A stretch of 60,204 bases of DNA from an uncultured Alphaproteobacteria bacterium (GTDB lineage: Bacteria; Pseudomonadota; Alphaproteobacteria; UBA9655): positions 1 to 60,204 of the forward strand of contig CALBSK010000016.1 of NCBI GenBank assembly GCA_937967795.1. The letters run 5' to 3'. Shown piece after piece: positions 18,392-28,800 of the stretch. The number at the start of each line of letters is the position of its first letter. Positions within the stretch are counted from its first letter, which is position 1. The position numbers were made by a program, and so were the translations under genes. The notes beneath the pieces were generated by a model. It had not been told where the DNA came from, did no database searches, and worked only from the letters and a program-made list of their open reading frames with translations.

Positions 18392-18469
18392 TTTCTTTTC
18401 CTTTCATATTTGAGTATTACTCTCTCAAACTTTTCAGAAAAAGTGGTCTAGTTTTTGGGGGTCATTACA

Positions 18470-18880
18470 CTTTATGCGAGCCCTGATTATCTGGAGAAAT
18501 TTGGAACACCCCAAGAGGTCGAAGACTTAGATCACCATCGATTGCTGTCTTATGGGGAATATCCTTATCCCTTTGCGAATCTTAATTGGCACCTTTCCGT
18601 AGGCTGTCTCGAAGGAAAAACCAGAGAGCCTTATATGCAGATTAATCTGGGTCATAGCTTGGTGGCCTTAGCTAATCAAGGGATTGGAATCGTAACCTTA
18701 GCCCAAGAAAGTGCCAACTTTAAGAATCCAGAGGATCGTCTGGTGCCTGTCCTTCCTCATATCGAAGGGCCTCAAATCGATTTTTACTATATCTATCCTC
18801 AGCATTTGAAAGACTCTCACCGGGTCCAAGCTTTGGGCTCTTACCTTCAGGAAACCGTCAAAAGGGAGGGATTGATATGA
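18470..18880 (+). pseudogene. LysR-type regulator, 5'-truncated by the IS3-family element
   Basis: The remaining 136 codons encode the C-terminal effector-binding half of a LysR regulator, starting at LYASPDYLEKFGTPQEVEDL, which matches the conserved 'ASPaYL..hG.P..p.DL' segment. The DNA-binding HTH and first subdomain are missing; the upstream DNA is the IS end. A spurious TTG inside the IS could start translation. Its TGA overlaps the MFS gene's ATG (ATGA), so the LysR gene and transporter were once co-transcribed. This gene order is unusual because LysR genes are normally divergent from their targets. Confidence 0.8.
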
Positions 18881-20289
18881 AAAGAAGTAAAGTGATCCTT
18901 GCAGGGGTTATGGGAACGGCTCTTGAATACTATGATACCATGCTTTATATGCATTTTCTGCCGATTTTAACGCCCCTTTTCTTTCCCAGTGAGGATGCCT
19001 TTATCTCCAGTTTATTAAGCATGGCCAGCTTTGCGGTAGGATTTCTCATGCGTCCCTTAGGAGGGATCGTGTTTGGTCACATAGGGGACCGCTTAGGCCG
19101 CCGTGTGGCCTTAGGAATTTCCATTATGCTTATCAGCCTTCCGACCTTTGTGATGGGTCTTCTCCCCACTTATGGACAAGTGGGAATCATCGCTCCCATG
19201 GCTCTTATCCTTTGTCGTCTGTTGCAAAACTTTTGTGTGGGAGGAGAAGTAATTGGGGGGTCTATCTTCCTTGTCGAACAGGCTAAACCTGGTTATGAAA
19301 GCCGAACCAGCAGCCTTTTAAATGTAGCCATCCAAATCGGAAGCTTTATCGGCGCCGGTTTGGGGCTTATTTCGCTGTGGGCTTTTTTGCCGGAATGGGG
19401 GTGGCGTATTCCTTTTCTGTTCGGAGCAGTCTTTGGTCTCTTTGGCTATTACGTTCGAACGAAGATTCAAGAAACCCCTGAATTTTCCCACCTTCGCCAA
19501 GAAAAACGCCTCGCCAAACTGCCTTTATGGGAAGCGCTTAAACGGGACAAAAAAAGTCTTTTTCGCACCATGGGAATTTGTGCTGGCGTCATGACTCCTT
19601 TTCAAATCATTTACGTTTTTATGGGTGATGTTCTTAAAACCAAGTTCCAGCTTTTACCTGATCAAATCCTCGCCCACAACATGAAGCTGATGGTTTTGAT
19701 GGCTCTTGTCCTCTCCGGCATGGGATATTTGGCGGATAAGTTCGGATATAAAAGAATCATGGGTCTTTCGTTGCTCGGGGCTATTTGTTTCTCTCATCCT
19801 GCTTTTTGGATGATGGAACGCGCCTTGACCCCCAATGAAATTCTTCTCATGCAAGCCGTGCTCGCTGTTTTGGCTTGTGGCGTCGCTGCTCCTTGCTGTG
19901 TCCTTGTTTCAAGCCTCTTCCCTGTTCGAGAACGCTATAGCGGTTATGCCTTAGGATGGTCTTTAGGAGCCATTCTTTTTGCAGGCCTTACTCCACTTCT
20001 TTCACTTCTTCTGGTTCAATGGACAGGAGATTCTAAAGCCCCTTCCTATATCCTCATGGTCTATGGAGGGGCTGGGCTTGCAAGTATAATGGAAAATCTT
20101 TTCGTGTTAACGCCCTTCATTGGCAGAGGACGTCTCTGGCATAAAAAGATGTCTTACGCTAAGAGTCCGTCCAAAAACTTTTTGAATAAGTGGGTGGATT
20201 TATGGTTTACTGTCCCTAAGGCAAAACACAGGAGGTGTTTACAATGTGGGCCAAGGAAAACCGACCTATCTATAATCGAGATCATCTAA
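18877..20289 (+). CDS. MFS transporter of the metabolite:H+ symporter (ProP-like) type, C-terminus altered by IS
   Basis: The protein has about twelve hydrophobic segments. The loop 2-3 signature is present as GHIGDRLGRRVAL with RPLGGIVF before it, as is the 'LLQNFCVGGEVIGG' segment and the central PEWGWRIPFLFGA typical of the MHS subfamily (proline/betaine, citrate, alpha-ketoglutarate transporters). The substrate is unknown. Only residues 1-428 are native: the IS5-family element begins at 20163. Removing it with one TAA target copy restores GCT-AAG-TTC-AAT-TAA, giving a 431-residue protein ending AKFN-like (K-F-N). The present frame reads 42 IS-encoded codons instead, so the transporter core is intact and may still work. 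Confidence 0.85.
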   Translation: MKRSKVILAGVMGTALEYYDTMLYMHFLPILTPLFFPSEDAFISSLLSMASFAVGFLMRPLGGIVFGHIGDRLGRRVALGISIMLISLPTFVMGLLPTYGQVGIIAPMALILCRLLQNFCVGGEVIGGSIFLVEQAKPGYESRTSSLLNVAIQIGSFIGAGLGLISLWAFLPEWGWRIPFLFGAVFGLFGYYVRTKIQETPEFSHLRQEKRLAKLPLWEALKRDKKSLFRTMGICAGVMTPFQIIYVFMGDVLKTKFQLLPDQILAHNMKLMVLMALVLSGMGYLADKFGYKRIMGLSLLGAICFSHPAFWMMERALTPNEILLMQAVLAVLACGVAAPCCVLVSSLFPVRERYSGYALGWSLGAILFAGLTPLLSLLLVQWTGDSKAPSYILMVYGGAGLASIMENLFVLTPFIGRGRLWHKKMSYAKSPSKNFLNKWVDLWFTVPKAKHRRCLQCGPRKTDLSIIEII

Positions 20290-21099
20290 GATATCCCAGT
20301 GACATGACAGATGAGGAGTGGAGGTTAATAGAGCCTCTCGTGCCTCCTGCAAAACCAGGGGGAGGTAAGCGTCGCACGAATATGCGCGAACTCATAAATG
20401 GCCTCCTGTACATCTTGAGCACGGGTTGCCAATGGCGATATTTGCCAAAGGACTTTCCGCCCAAAAGCACCGTACACTACTATCTTGGGAGATGGCATGA
20501 GGATGGAACTTTGGACAACATTCACCATACTCTTTACGTACACTGTCGAGAACAGGCAGGCCGAAAGGCCTCTCCAACGGCTTGCATCATCGACAGTCAA
20601 AACGTTAAGAGCGCAGAAAAAGGGGGGCAAATATCGACCCTCATGGGTACGATGCAGGCAAGAAAATAAAAGGGAAAAAGCGGCACATTCTTGTAGACAC
20701 AGAGGGGTTACTTCTGCACGCAGTTGTCCATTCTGCTGACATACAAGATCGAGAGGGAGGTATCATTTTGCTTTCCACATTATTTGGTCTCTTTCCCTTT
20801 TTGCAAAAGCTTTTTGCTGATAGTGCCTATCAAGGTCCTATCTTTCGTGAAGCGTTGTCAGGTATTTTACCAGACCTTGAGATGGAAATTGTAAAACGCT
20901 CTGATGCTATAAAAGGGTTCGTGACTTTGCCAAAAAGGTGGATTGTTGAGCGAACTATCGGATGGCTCAATAGATGTCGCAGGTTGGCAAAAGATTGGGA
21001 AAACCAGAATCAGAATGCCCTGGCTTTCCTTAAATGGGCTTCTGTTAGGTTGATGATAAGAAAGCTTTGTAATGGCTTATAAAGTCTTTGGACGGACTC
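20163..21099 (+). mobile_element. IS5-family insertion sequence, 937 bp, with TAA target duplication
   Basis: The ends are inverted repeats: GAGTCCGTCCAAAAACTTT on the left and, in reverse complement, GAGTCCGTCCAAAGACTTT on the right. They are flanked by TAA at 20160-20162 and 21100-21102. A three-base TNA duplication is typical of the IS1031-like branch of IS5. It carries one transposase in two frames. The clean target duplication and nearly perfect ends indicate a recent insertion. Confidence 0.92.
20244..21082 (+). pseudogene. IS5-family transposase split by a shift at a G6 run
   Basis: The N-terminal part (ATG 20244 after AGGAGGTG; MTDEEWRLIEPLVPP, GCQWRYLPKDFPP) and first catalytic Asp (IIDSQNVKSAEKGG) lie in one frame ending at 20669. 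The rest (NIDPHGYDAGKKIKGKKRHI, second Asp in FADSAYQGP, Glu in WIVERTIGWLNR) is in another frame to 21082. The switch falls at AAAAAGGGGGG (20617-20629 region): one more G would restore EKGGANIDPHGYD. This is either a disabling deletion or a frameshift/transcript-slippage site of the kind used by some IS5 relatives. Confidence 0.85.
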
Positions 21100-21246
21100 T
21101 AAGTTCAATTAAATGAGGAAGTAAGAGGATGAGAATATACATTATCCTTATCACAGAGTTACTTCTTAAAATAAGTTTTTTTTGTTAAAACCATTTTGAT
21201 TGATTATAGGCTTAAGAAAAAAAGAATTTAAAGGGAACCCAAGAAT

Positions 21247-21750
21247 ATGAAATACGAATGGCCATGGTCTTTTACAGGAAGGTTCATCCCTTATTCAATA
21301 AGCCCTGCGAAGTTGAATCTTAAATTGGAAGATAAGATCCTTCTGGGGATCGGCGGAATATTCTTGATAGGGATTTTTTTATTTGTGAGTGTTATGGGAA
21401 CATTTTTTGATGTACTCAGCCCTCCTACTAAAAAACTTGCCTCTTTAAAAGCTGCTCAAGAATCCGAGATATTAAAGGAGGAACTTGAGGATAGCTTTGA
21501 AAAAGCTTTTAAAGAGACGGAGGAATCTTTCGAGCGCCTTCACGAAGCCTTTGAAGAGAGCCGACGTAAAAGAGATGAACTGTTTAAAAAGGCTCAGCAA
21601 AATTTTGAAAAGCGATTTGCAAAAGCTCAAGCTGATTTTAGAAAAGGAGGTCGGATCGACAGAATCCATAAGAGAGTAGAAGAAGCAGGGAAAAAAGCTC
21701 GAAAAGAAGCTCTTAAAAAATACCCAGACTTAAAGGACCTTAATCCATGA
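21247..21750 (+). CDS. Membrane-anchored coiled-coil protein, first gene of a two-gene module
   Basis: This 167-residue protein is not recognised. One strongly hydrophobic segment (LLGIGGIFLIGIFLFVSVMG, about residues 35-55) is followed by a long Lys/Glu-rich heptad-like helix (about 70-160), so a single-pass protein with a coiled-coil domain is likely. Its stop overlaps the next gene's ATG (ATGA at 21747), implying translational coupling. A damaged copy of the same gene pair lies at 30398-30757, where only the segment equivalent to residues ~138-150 of this protein remains. It may be a small part of an element-borne membrane complex. Confidence 0.55.
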   Translation: MKYEWPWSFTGRFIPYSISPAKLNLKLEDKILLGIGGIFLIGIFLFVSVMGTFFDVLSPPTKKLASLKAAQESEILKEELEDSFEKAFKETEESFERLHEAFEESRRKRDELFKKAQQNFEKRFAKAQADFRKGGRIDRIHKRVEEAGKKARKEALKKYPDLKDLNP

Positions 21751-22085
21751 CTTTATCCTGCAAAATGATCATATTGGTTTCCTTTATGCTATGTGTGACA
21801 TTGGTCGTTCTGGCTTGGTGTTATAACCGTCTCTCTCCTCAGCTTAATCATTTCAAAGAGATACGAGAAAGCGAAAAGCAAAAGATCCTGACGCAAAAAA
21901 ACGAATCCCTACAAAAACTTAACATGAAGGCTCAACATATGGGGGAAGATGTCTCTTCCTTTTTAGGGGGAATGGAAGAGTCCATAAAGCAAAAGCAGAA
22001 GGAACATGAAGAATTTGTTGAGGGATTTATGAAGAAACAGAATAACGTCTTTGACGCCATTGACGCTTTTGCAGGAGAAAAGTAG
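21747..22085 (+). CDS. Membrane-anchored coiled-coil protein, second gene of the module
   Basis: The protein has 112 residues. An N-terminal hydrophobic helix (about residues 6-27, IILVSFMLCVTLVVLAWCY) precedes a charged helical domain (NHFKEIRESEKQKIL... ESIKQKQKEHEEF) ending FDAIDAFAGEK. It resembles small phage or plasmid holin/spanin-like or pilus-accessory proteins only in general design; no family is recognised. It overlaps the preceding gene by four bases. A paralogue at 30458-30757 shares most residues from MLCVTL onward, including the identical C-terminus, so the module has been duplicated. Confidence 0.55.
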   Translation: MTLSCKMIILVSFMLCVTLVVLAWCYNRLSPQLNHFKEIRESEKQKILTQKNESLQKLNMKAQHMGEDVSSFLGGMEESIKQKQKEHEEFVEGFMKKQNNVFDAIDAFAGEK

Positions 22086-22156
22086 GAAAATTCATAAAAG
22101 CTTATATTGTCGAGGTTTCTTACCTTTAACTGAAAAGTGTAATTATGGGTATGCGT

Positions 22157-22732
22157 TTATAGAGATAAGTTGTACTGAAACATAGGTTGTACGCGGGTTT
22201 TATCTGCAGGAGAAGGTTTCTCTCCAATTTTTTTGCACCCTCTTTTCGAATAAAAAGACACCGCTTCTAAACTACTCCACAGAATAAAATAACTCCTATC
22301 TTTATATTCTTTTGCCGTTTCCAAACATTGAGTCCACATGACTTTTCCATATCCTTTATACAAAAAGTTGGGGGTAAGAAAAAAATTATCAAGCTCCAGT
22401 TGATCTTTATCATTGATGTAAAATGAATAGAAACCTGCTAATTCCTCATTTACAAAAAGCTTTTTTACCTTTGAAACTGCTAAAACTTCAGGAGTAACAG
22501 ATAACAACTTCATAAATTCATCTAGATACTCCTGTGTATAATTTGCGCCCCCTGCTGCTTCTTTTGAAGTACGCATAAGAGTATTGAGAGCTGGGAGATC
22601 ACTTTCTGTAGCGTCACGAAATGTAACGCGTGGAGCCCCATTATTATTGATATCGCTTTCCCTATTTTCCATGGCTGGTGAATTCTGCAAAGACATAAAT
22701 AATAATAATACGATCAACCCCAGTTTTTTCAT
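22157..22732 (-). CDS. Exported GNAT-family acetyltransferase (putative effector)
   Basis: The start is placed at the ATG preceded by GAGGAAAAA (22732), giving 191 residues. A short signal peptide, MKKLGLIVLLLFMSLQNSPA, precedes MENRES. The mature part is a complete GNAT domain: VTFRDATESDLPALNTLMRT opens it, LELDNFFLTPNFLYKGYGKV is the central strand plus the acetyl-CoA loop (here with K-G-Y-G-K in place of the usual Q/R-G-x-G-x), and AVSFYSKRGCKKIGE is the 'FYekrGF' motif with Cys for Phe. An exported acetyltransferase has no acetyl-CoA in the periplasm, so action inside a host cell is inferred. The gene stands alone, convergent with the coiled-coil pair. Confidence 0.7.
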   Translation of the reverse strand: MKKLGLIVLLLFMSLQNSPAMENRESDINNNGAPRVTFRDATESDLPALNTLMRTSKEAAGGANYTQEYLDEFMKLLSVTPEVLAVSKVKKLFVNEELAGFYSFYINDKDQLELDNFFLTPNFLYKGYGKVMWTQCLETAKEYKDRSYFILWSSLEAVSFYSKRGCKKIGEKPSPADKTRVQPMFQYNLSL

Positions 22733-22860
22733 TTTTTCCTCACCCATTTATTATTTATTAAACATAAAAAATTATTTTCTAGTTTAAAATTAAAGTCAAG
22801 AAATAAAATAAAGAAGAAAAAATCTCTTTTAATTTCAGCAAATTATAAATTTTTCTCCAT

Positions 22861-25800
22861 CTACTTCTCCGTATTTTCTTGAATAAATTTGAGTTTAGGT
22901 TCATTTCGTTGAACAAAGGCAAGAGTAGGATCATTTTTTCTTATCGTTTCAATATGACGGTTTCTTAAATCTTCCGCACCTACGGGATAAACGATCTTTT
23001 TTATAGGCCCGTCAATCCGTTGAAGAAAGTCTTCTGCCACAATGACTCCGCAGGAAAATCCATCCTCTTCAGCTTGTCTTCTGGAATAAGGACTGCTTTT
23101 TCTTTCAAAGGTGAAGATGGCTTTTGAATGATAGGCTTTGATTCTTTTTTGAATGCTTTTCTCCAAAATTTTAAAATTACCTTCATCTATGTCTCCGCCT
23201 CCCATAGGATCGTGAGCAAAAATCTCAACTTTGTAAGTATTGTTTGTTTTATGAAGGCGGATTTCTCCTGTCAGCCAATGAGATTCATCAAGATTATAGG
23301 GGAAGAGAATTTTGACATGGCCATTTTCTTCTTTCATAACTTCAGGCATGATTTCTTCAAATACATCTCTTTTTGCCTTCTGAAAAGCACACACTTCTTT
23401 ATAAAGCCTCTCTTGAAGGGAAGGTATGCTTTCTTTCAGCATGTCTAGATTGCCTTTCTTTTCCCGAATCTCTGATAAAATCTCACTATCTGATTTACCT
23501 GCAGCCTTACCTTGATTGATGATTTGTAAAACATCCTCATTGACATCAAAAGGGTGAGTACTTTTATCAAAATGGTAGTCAATGTTTGAGGAAGAGACGT
23601 CAAAGCCCTTAGAGAAATTTTGCTTGTTATTTTCTCCTCCTTTGTTAATCGCAGGCGTTACCGCTACAATATAGGAAAGCCCGTCTTCTGAATCGGGGAG
23701 GGTTTTAAAGGAATCTCCCCTTTGGGTTAGAAGGTACTTATGATCCAGCCCATAAGTGAAGCTTGGGTGATGCTTTAGGGTAGAGTCAACATATTCGGTG
23801 ATATCCGCATCTGTGTAATATGTTCTTTGCCAAGATGTAATCTTATCCTTTTGAGAAGAAGGGAGAGAAGAAACCATAAAAGAATCTTCGTCTTCTTTTT
23901 CCTTGGATTTTTCTTGCTGGGTAAGCTTAAAAGGGACCTTAGCTTTCTTAAAGTCTGGATTTCTACTGCTGAACCCTAAATCAGCGAGATGTTTTCGATC
24001 TGTATTTTCTTGGAGCCAACGAACAAAAGGTGTGGGATTTTCTTTTTCTCCAAAAGCCTTTATGGCCGCATGCTTTGCTGCAACACTATAAAGTTGCAGA
24101 TATTTAGGATCGGCTTTATCCAAAGGTGCTTCATTAATAAGAACTGGACGGGAATTTTGTGATGGATCTTGACGAGGATCACTCCAATCCCAATAGAGAA
24201 TAGGTTGGAAGCGGACATAGTTCCCTTGAAAATGTTCTGAAATAAACTGTCGCGTAAAATGCATGGGAGCATCCATAGCTGCATTGATAATAGCCCCACC
24301 CCCTCCCTTAAATAACCAACCTGGAAGTCCTGCATCCACTGCGGGTGCATAAGGGTTTTTAAGGTCTCCCGTTCCTAAAGATAAAACAAAAAAATGATCT
24401 CTATTAAGATGTCGATCTTCTGCCATACGGGAAAGGCGAGTACCAATGAAAGACGTTGGGTCATTCATTCCGACCCCTCCATCATTAATGATGTAATTCT
24501 TATTCCCTTTAACATTCCAAATTAATGCTGACGGAAAGTAGGTAGGGGCGGCAGAAGTTCCCCGCGCAACAAAGCGCAGTAAAAAGTCTTGAGAATCATC
24601 TAGAATAGCGCGTCCGCTATCAAAGAGGAAAGGTTGATTGGTTCCATGAATAACACCCGTGACAAGAACATTTGTTAAGACATTTTTTAAGGTGCAATCT
24701 TTAAAATACCCTTTTAAAAGGGTTTCTAAAGGGGCAGGATCATAAAGAGAATGACGTAATCCCACTGGATTTTTAAGTTTTTCCATTATTCCTTGGGGAG
24801 GGAAAATACGCGTTCCGTGTTCACTAAAAAGCTTTACCAACTGCTGAGGTGAGCAAAGTGGGGTTATTCCATCTTCTGTGGCAACATTTCCTAAACTTAA
24901 GATTCCCCCCACAGATGTGCCTCCCATATAATCAAATATTTTATAAAGGGGTTTTTGAGAAACTTTAGACAAATGGTTTTGCATAATGGCAGGGGTAAGA
25001 CCGCGCATGCCACCTCCATCTATGGAGAGACCCATATAGAGCCAATCGACTGCTGAAGATCTTTTTCTTGAAGATGAGTCTTCTTCTGATTGGGGAAGAG
25101 GAAAGGAAGAAGATGGTGCGGAAGATGGTTGTTGAAGTGGTACAGTGAAAGAAGGGAAATCAGATTTTTTTTCTTCGGCTCTTTTTTTATTTCTAGCAAG
25201 CATCTCCTGAATGGCTTTCTTTCCACGATCTCCTAAGTGGTTACCTTCTAAATTAAGAGACGTGAGAGTTGTGTTTTTAGCCAGTTCTTCTGCTCCGTAA
25301 TCTTCTATATTATTATCTGATAAATCTAATGATGTAAGGGTTGTGTTTTCGGTGAATGCTCCCGCTCCACGATTTCCTATTTTATTATGCTGCAAATTAA
25401 GAGACGTAAGAGTGGTATTTTTTTTAATGATATCTAAGAATCTTTTTATTCCGATGATATAATTTTCTCTAATGTTGAGAGAAGTAAGTATAGTATTTTT
25501 ACAAAGCTCTTGAATAACGTCATTTTTTATAGAAAGATGCTTTTTTGCTTCGACGGTTTTGTACTTAGGTCGTTCTGTGCCGCGGGCACCCCTTTCCGTG
25601 CCGTCAAATACTTCCTTATATCCCCAAGAAGTATAGCTTAGATTGAGGTTTGTAAGAGTAGAGCTCATAAAAAATTCTTTAGTTATAATTCCTAAGTTGT
25701 TTCTTCTAAGATTAAGAGTTCTAAGGCGCATATTGGCAATTAATTCTTGAGCTTCTTGAAGTCCAATGTTGTTATAACTTACATTAAGAGAAGTGATATT

Positions 25801-28800
25801 TTTATGGGATGATAAAACTTTAACCCCATCTGCTTCAACGTAACTATGCGCCAAATCAAGAGACGTAAGAGAAGAAAGAGAAAGAACAGCTTTTAAGTCA
25901 ATCAGAAAATCTGAGCCTTTTTCTGTCCATTCTATCTTTATTACTAACTTTTCTTCTCTCCAATTAGGGTAGGGGGGAATCTTTTCGAGCACTCTAGCAT
26001 AATCGCCTTTTGCCGTCCTAGCATCAAGCGTTACTTTCGTCCCTTGTTGAATCCAGCTATTAATCCAGTCACTCGAAAACTGTACCGTCCCTTCTGCAGC
26101 TAAACGTTGAAGAGGGAGCAATTCATTCGTAGCATCTTTTTTGAGAGAAGGCGTCGAAAGCCGACCGCATTGCTGAACTTCTAGCCTTTCTAAGGGGGCC
26201 ATTAAGGTAATAGTCTTAAGTTGGGCGCATTGATTTAAGATTAAACACCTTAAAAAAGGGAATGCGATTTCTTGACGCTTTCTCAAAATAAAAGAACGGA
26301 CTCCGCCGGGATAATGGTAAGGTTTATCAAAGCCCGTTATTTTCGTTTCACTTAAATCCAGGGATTGCAACCCTTTACATTGGTCAGCAAGATAGAAAAC
26401 TAAATTATCTGCGTCTAAATTAATACATTTGGAGAGGGTTAGTTTTTGTAAATTGAGAAAGAAATTTCCATGAGAAATAAGACTTCTTGTTGTTAACACC
26501 GAATTTCCAGATAAAGTAAGATCAGGTGTATCGGTTTCAGAAATAACCTTCATCCATCTCTTAAGTTCAGGTTCATTCAGCTGAGACCCATTTATCTTTT
26601 CTCGAATAAATTGGGCACGTTGATCTGCGGTTAAGAGCTCTTTAAAAACCTGTACGCTCGGAGCAATATCTTTCCAAGCCACATCATTTGCTTTATCCAA
26701 CATCTCTCTTAATGCTTGAGAAGGGCCTATTTCTTCTTTTTTTTTAAGGGTTTGACCTAAGTTTTGAACTTCTGGAATTTCAAGCCCTTTTAATATGGCC
26801 CGATGAGCAGTGGAGCTCTGGGTATTCTGTGCTGTAGTTTCAATTCGGCTGAATCTATTTTTAACGGATTCATTCTGAGGCCTATATTTTTGGGCAAGCA
26901 GCCAATCTACCTCTTCTAAAAGTTGGTAAGGAGCGATGTTGGAATTTTTAAGATCCCCAAGAGTTTTATGAATTGTCTTCATCCTTTCATACAGGCGGCC
27001 TAATGTATTTTTCACAAAAGGAATTCCGTAATAGGTAGGTTTACCAGAATGGGTAAGCGTCAAAAAAGAAGGCTTGTGAGCATTTTCCTTTAAGGCGATC
27101 ACGCTTTTATGATAATTTTCTGCTTTCTTAAGAAGCTCAGAAAGAATCCCGTAGGGTTCTTGATTTGCAAAATGATCTCTGACCGCACGCGGAATAGGTT
27201 TGTGCATTTCGGGAAAACAAAAAGGAATGCATTTTACTTGAATAACATTTTGAGAAGCTGTCCCTATTTTTTCTTTTGCAATGCCAGGCACGAAAGCTTG
27301 ATCATTATCCACGCTTACTAAGCGCTTTTTTCCAGGTTTATCTGGACATGGTTGAACGACATAGTTATCTGCTCTCCCATCTTCAGGAAAGGTGACCATT
27401 GATAGGATGAGTTTGTGATAGAGAGCTTCTTCATCCCATGTAATTGTCTTTAAGGAGGGGTCTTTATCAATAACAGGGCGGAGGTTCTTTCCTTCAATTC
27501 CTTGACTTATTAAATAAGGCATACCATCGATAAGAACAAATTCACTTAAGGGAACGCTCCCTCCGCTCATGGTGAGTTCTAGTTGGCTCACCATGTATTC
27601 CAGCCCTGGAAATGCGGGAGATTCTTTAAAATAAACTGGGAGCCCCTTCCACATGACTTTGGCAACGGCTGAATTGCCAAACTTTTCGGTCGGTTTTAAT
27701 TTAATCTGTGAGGGATCTTTTGCATCTTTTTGGAATGCTTGAGCGACAAGTTCAGGGGGAAGAACTTTCTTTCCGAAATGAATTGTTTCAATGGGGAGCC
27801 CTTCCTTTAAAGGATCGGAAATTTTTTCTTGATGGAGAGAAGAAGGCCACGAATCCCAAAGATATTCCCAGGCAAAGTGCTGGTTTCTTTTTTGAAGAAG
27901 GCGAAGAGACTCTTTTAAATCATGAGTTTTATAAAATTGGAAGGCATTTTTGTTATTAAGTTTACACCCACCTCCTGACCGTATAAGAGCAGCAACCACT
28001 TGAGAAAACTCCTTTTTATGGGCCAGATCTAAAGGCGTTTTTCCTGCACTATTTAAGGCATCAGGATCGGCTTTTGTTTTTAAAAGCTCTTCAATAAGAG
28101 GTAAAATAGAAGCTTCTTGTTCTGCTTTCTGAATCACGGTGTGAAGCCGTGTTTGAGTTATATCAGCTTTCCCTTCAATTTTGTTAGGGTCAATGCCTAA
28201 ACGGCTTGCTTGCTCAATAATACCTTCGCCTTTGTAATCTAAGACCTGCTTCCAAACCAACGGGTCCTGCCAGCTTTTATGCCTTTGAGGACGGCCCTTT
28301 TCCTGAGGAAGGTATTGGCTGACCCATCGCAGAAGCTCATAAATTTTATCAACATGATGAGGCAAATACCAATTAAGATCACACCTATCGATAAAGAGTT
28401 GAAGCGATTCTACTTGAGATATGACGACTCCTGGAGCCCCATAAACTTTACCCATCTGCTCAAGAGGAGAAAGAGAAGGAAATCTTTTATAAAGGGATTC
28501 CAAACGTGGTTCATAGGTCAAAATATGATCGTAAAGTTTTACTAAATTATTCGAATGATGGTCTAACTTATCCTGAAAATAATAAAAAACAAGAGGATGA
28601 AGAGACTTAAGAATATTTTTAAGACGTGTGTAAGGGTGGTCTTTTAAAGAAGCCGAAAGTTCAAGCCATCGATCTCCTAACCGTCTTATTCCCAAAGGAA
28701 GCGGGGAAGGGTAAGTGTTTTCTTCTTGTTTTTTCCCCTGCTCAAGGAAATGGCCATATTGCAAAATCCCTAGTTCAGGAGGCCTATCTAAAAAAACTTC

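Larger units (their letters stand above)
17116..18469 (-). mobile_element. IS3-family insertion sequence (about 1354 bp)
   Basis: Terminal inverted repeats are visible: the left end TGAAGTGACCCCCAA followed by CGGACCAC, and the right end (reverse complement) TGTAATGACCCCCAA followed by TAGACCAC. The element carries OrfA and OrfB in the usual IS3 arrangement on the minus strand. The flanking bases (GGA left, CTT right) do not form a target duplication, so the insertion is old or one flank has been rearranged. The right end cuts into a LysR-type gene. Confidence 0.85.

Noticed and set aside
17116..18469. A composite transposon formed by the IS3- and IS5-family elements around the MFS gene
   Set aside because: The flanking elements belong to different families and have unrelated ends, so they cannot move the intervening DNA together.
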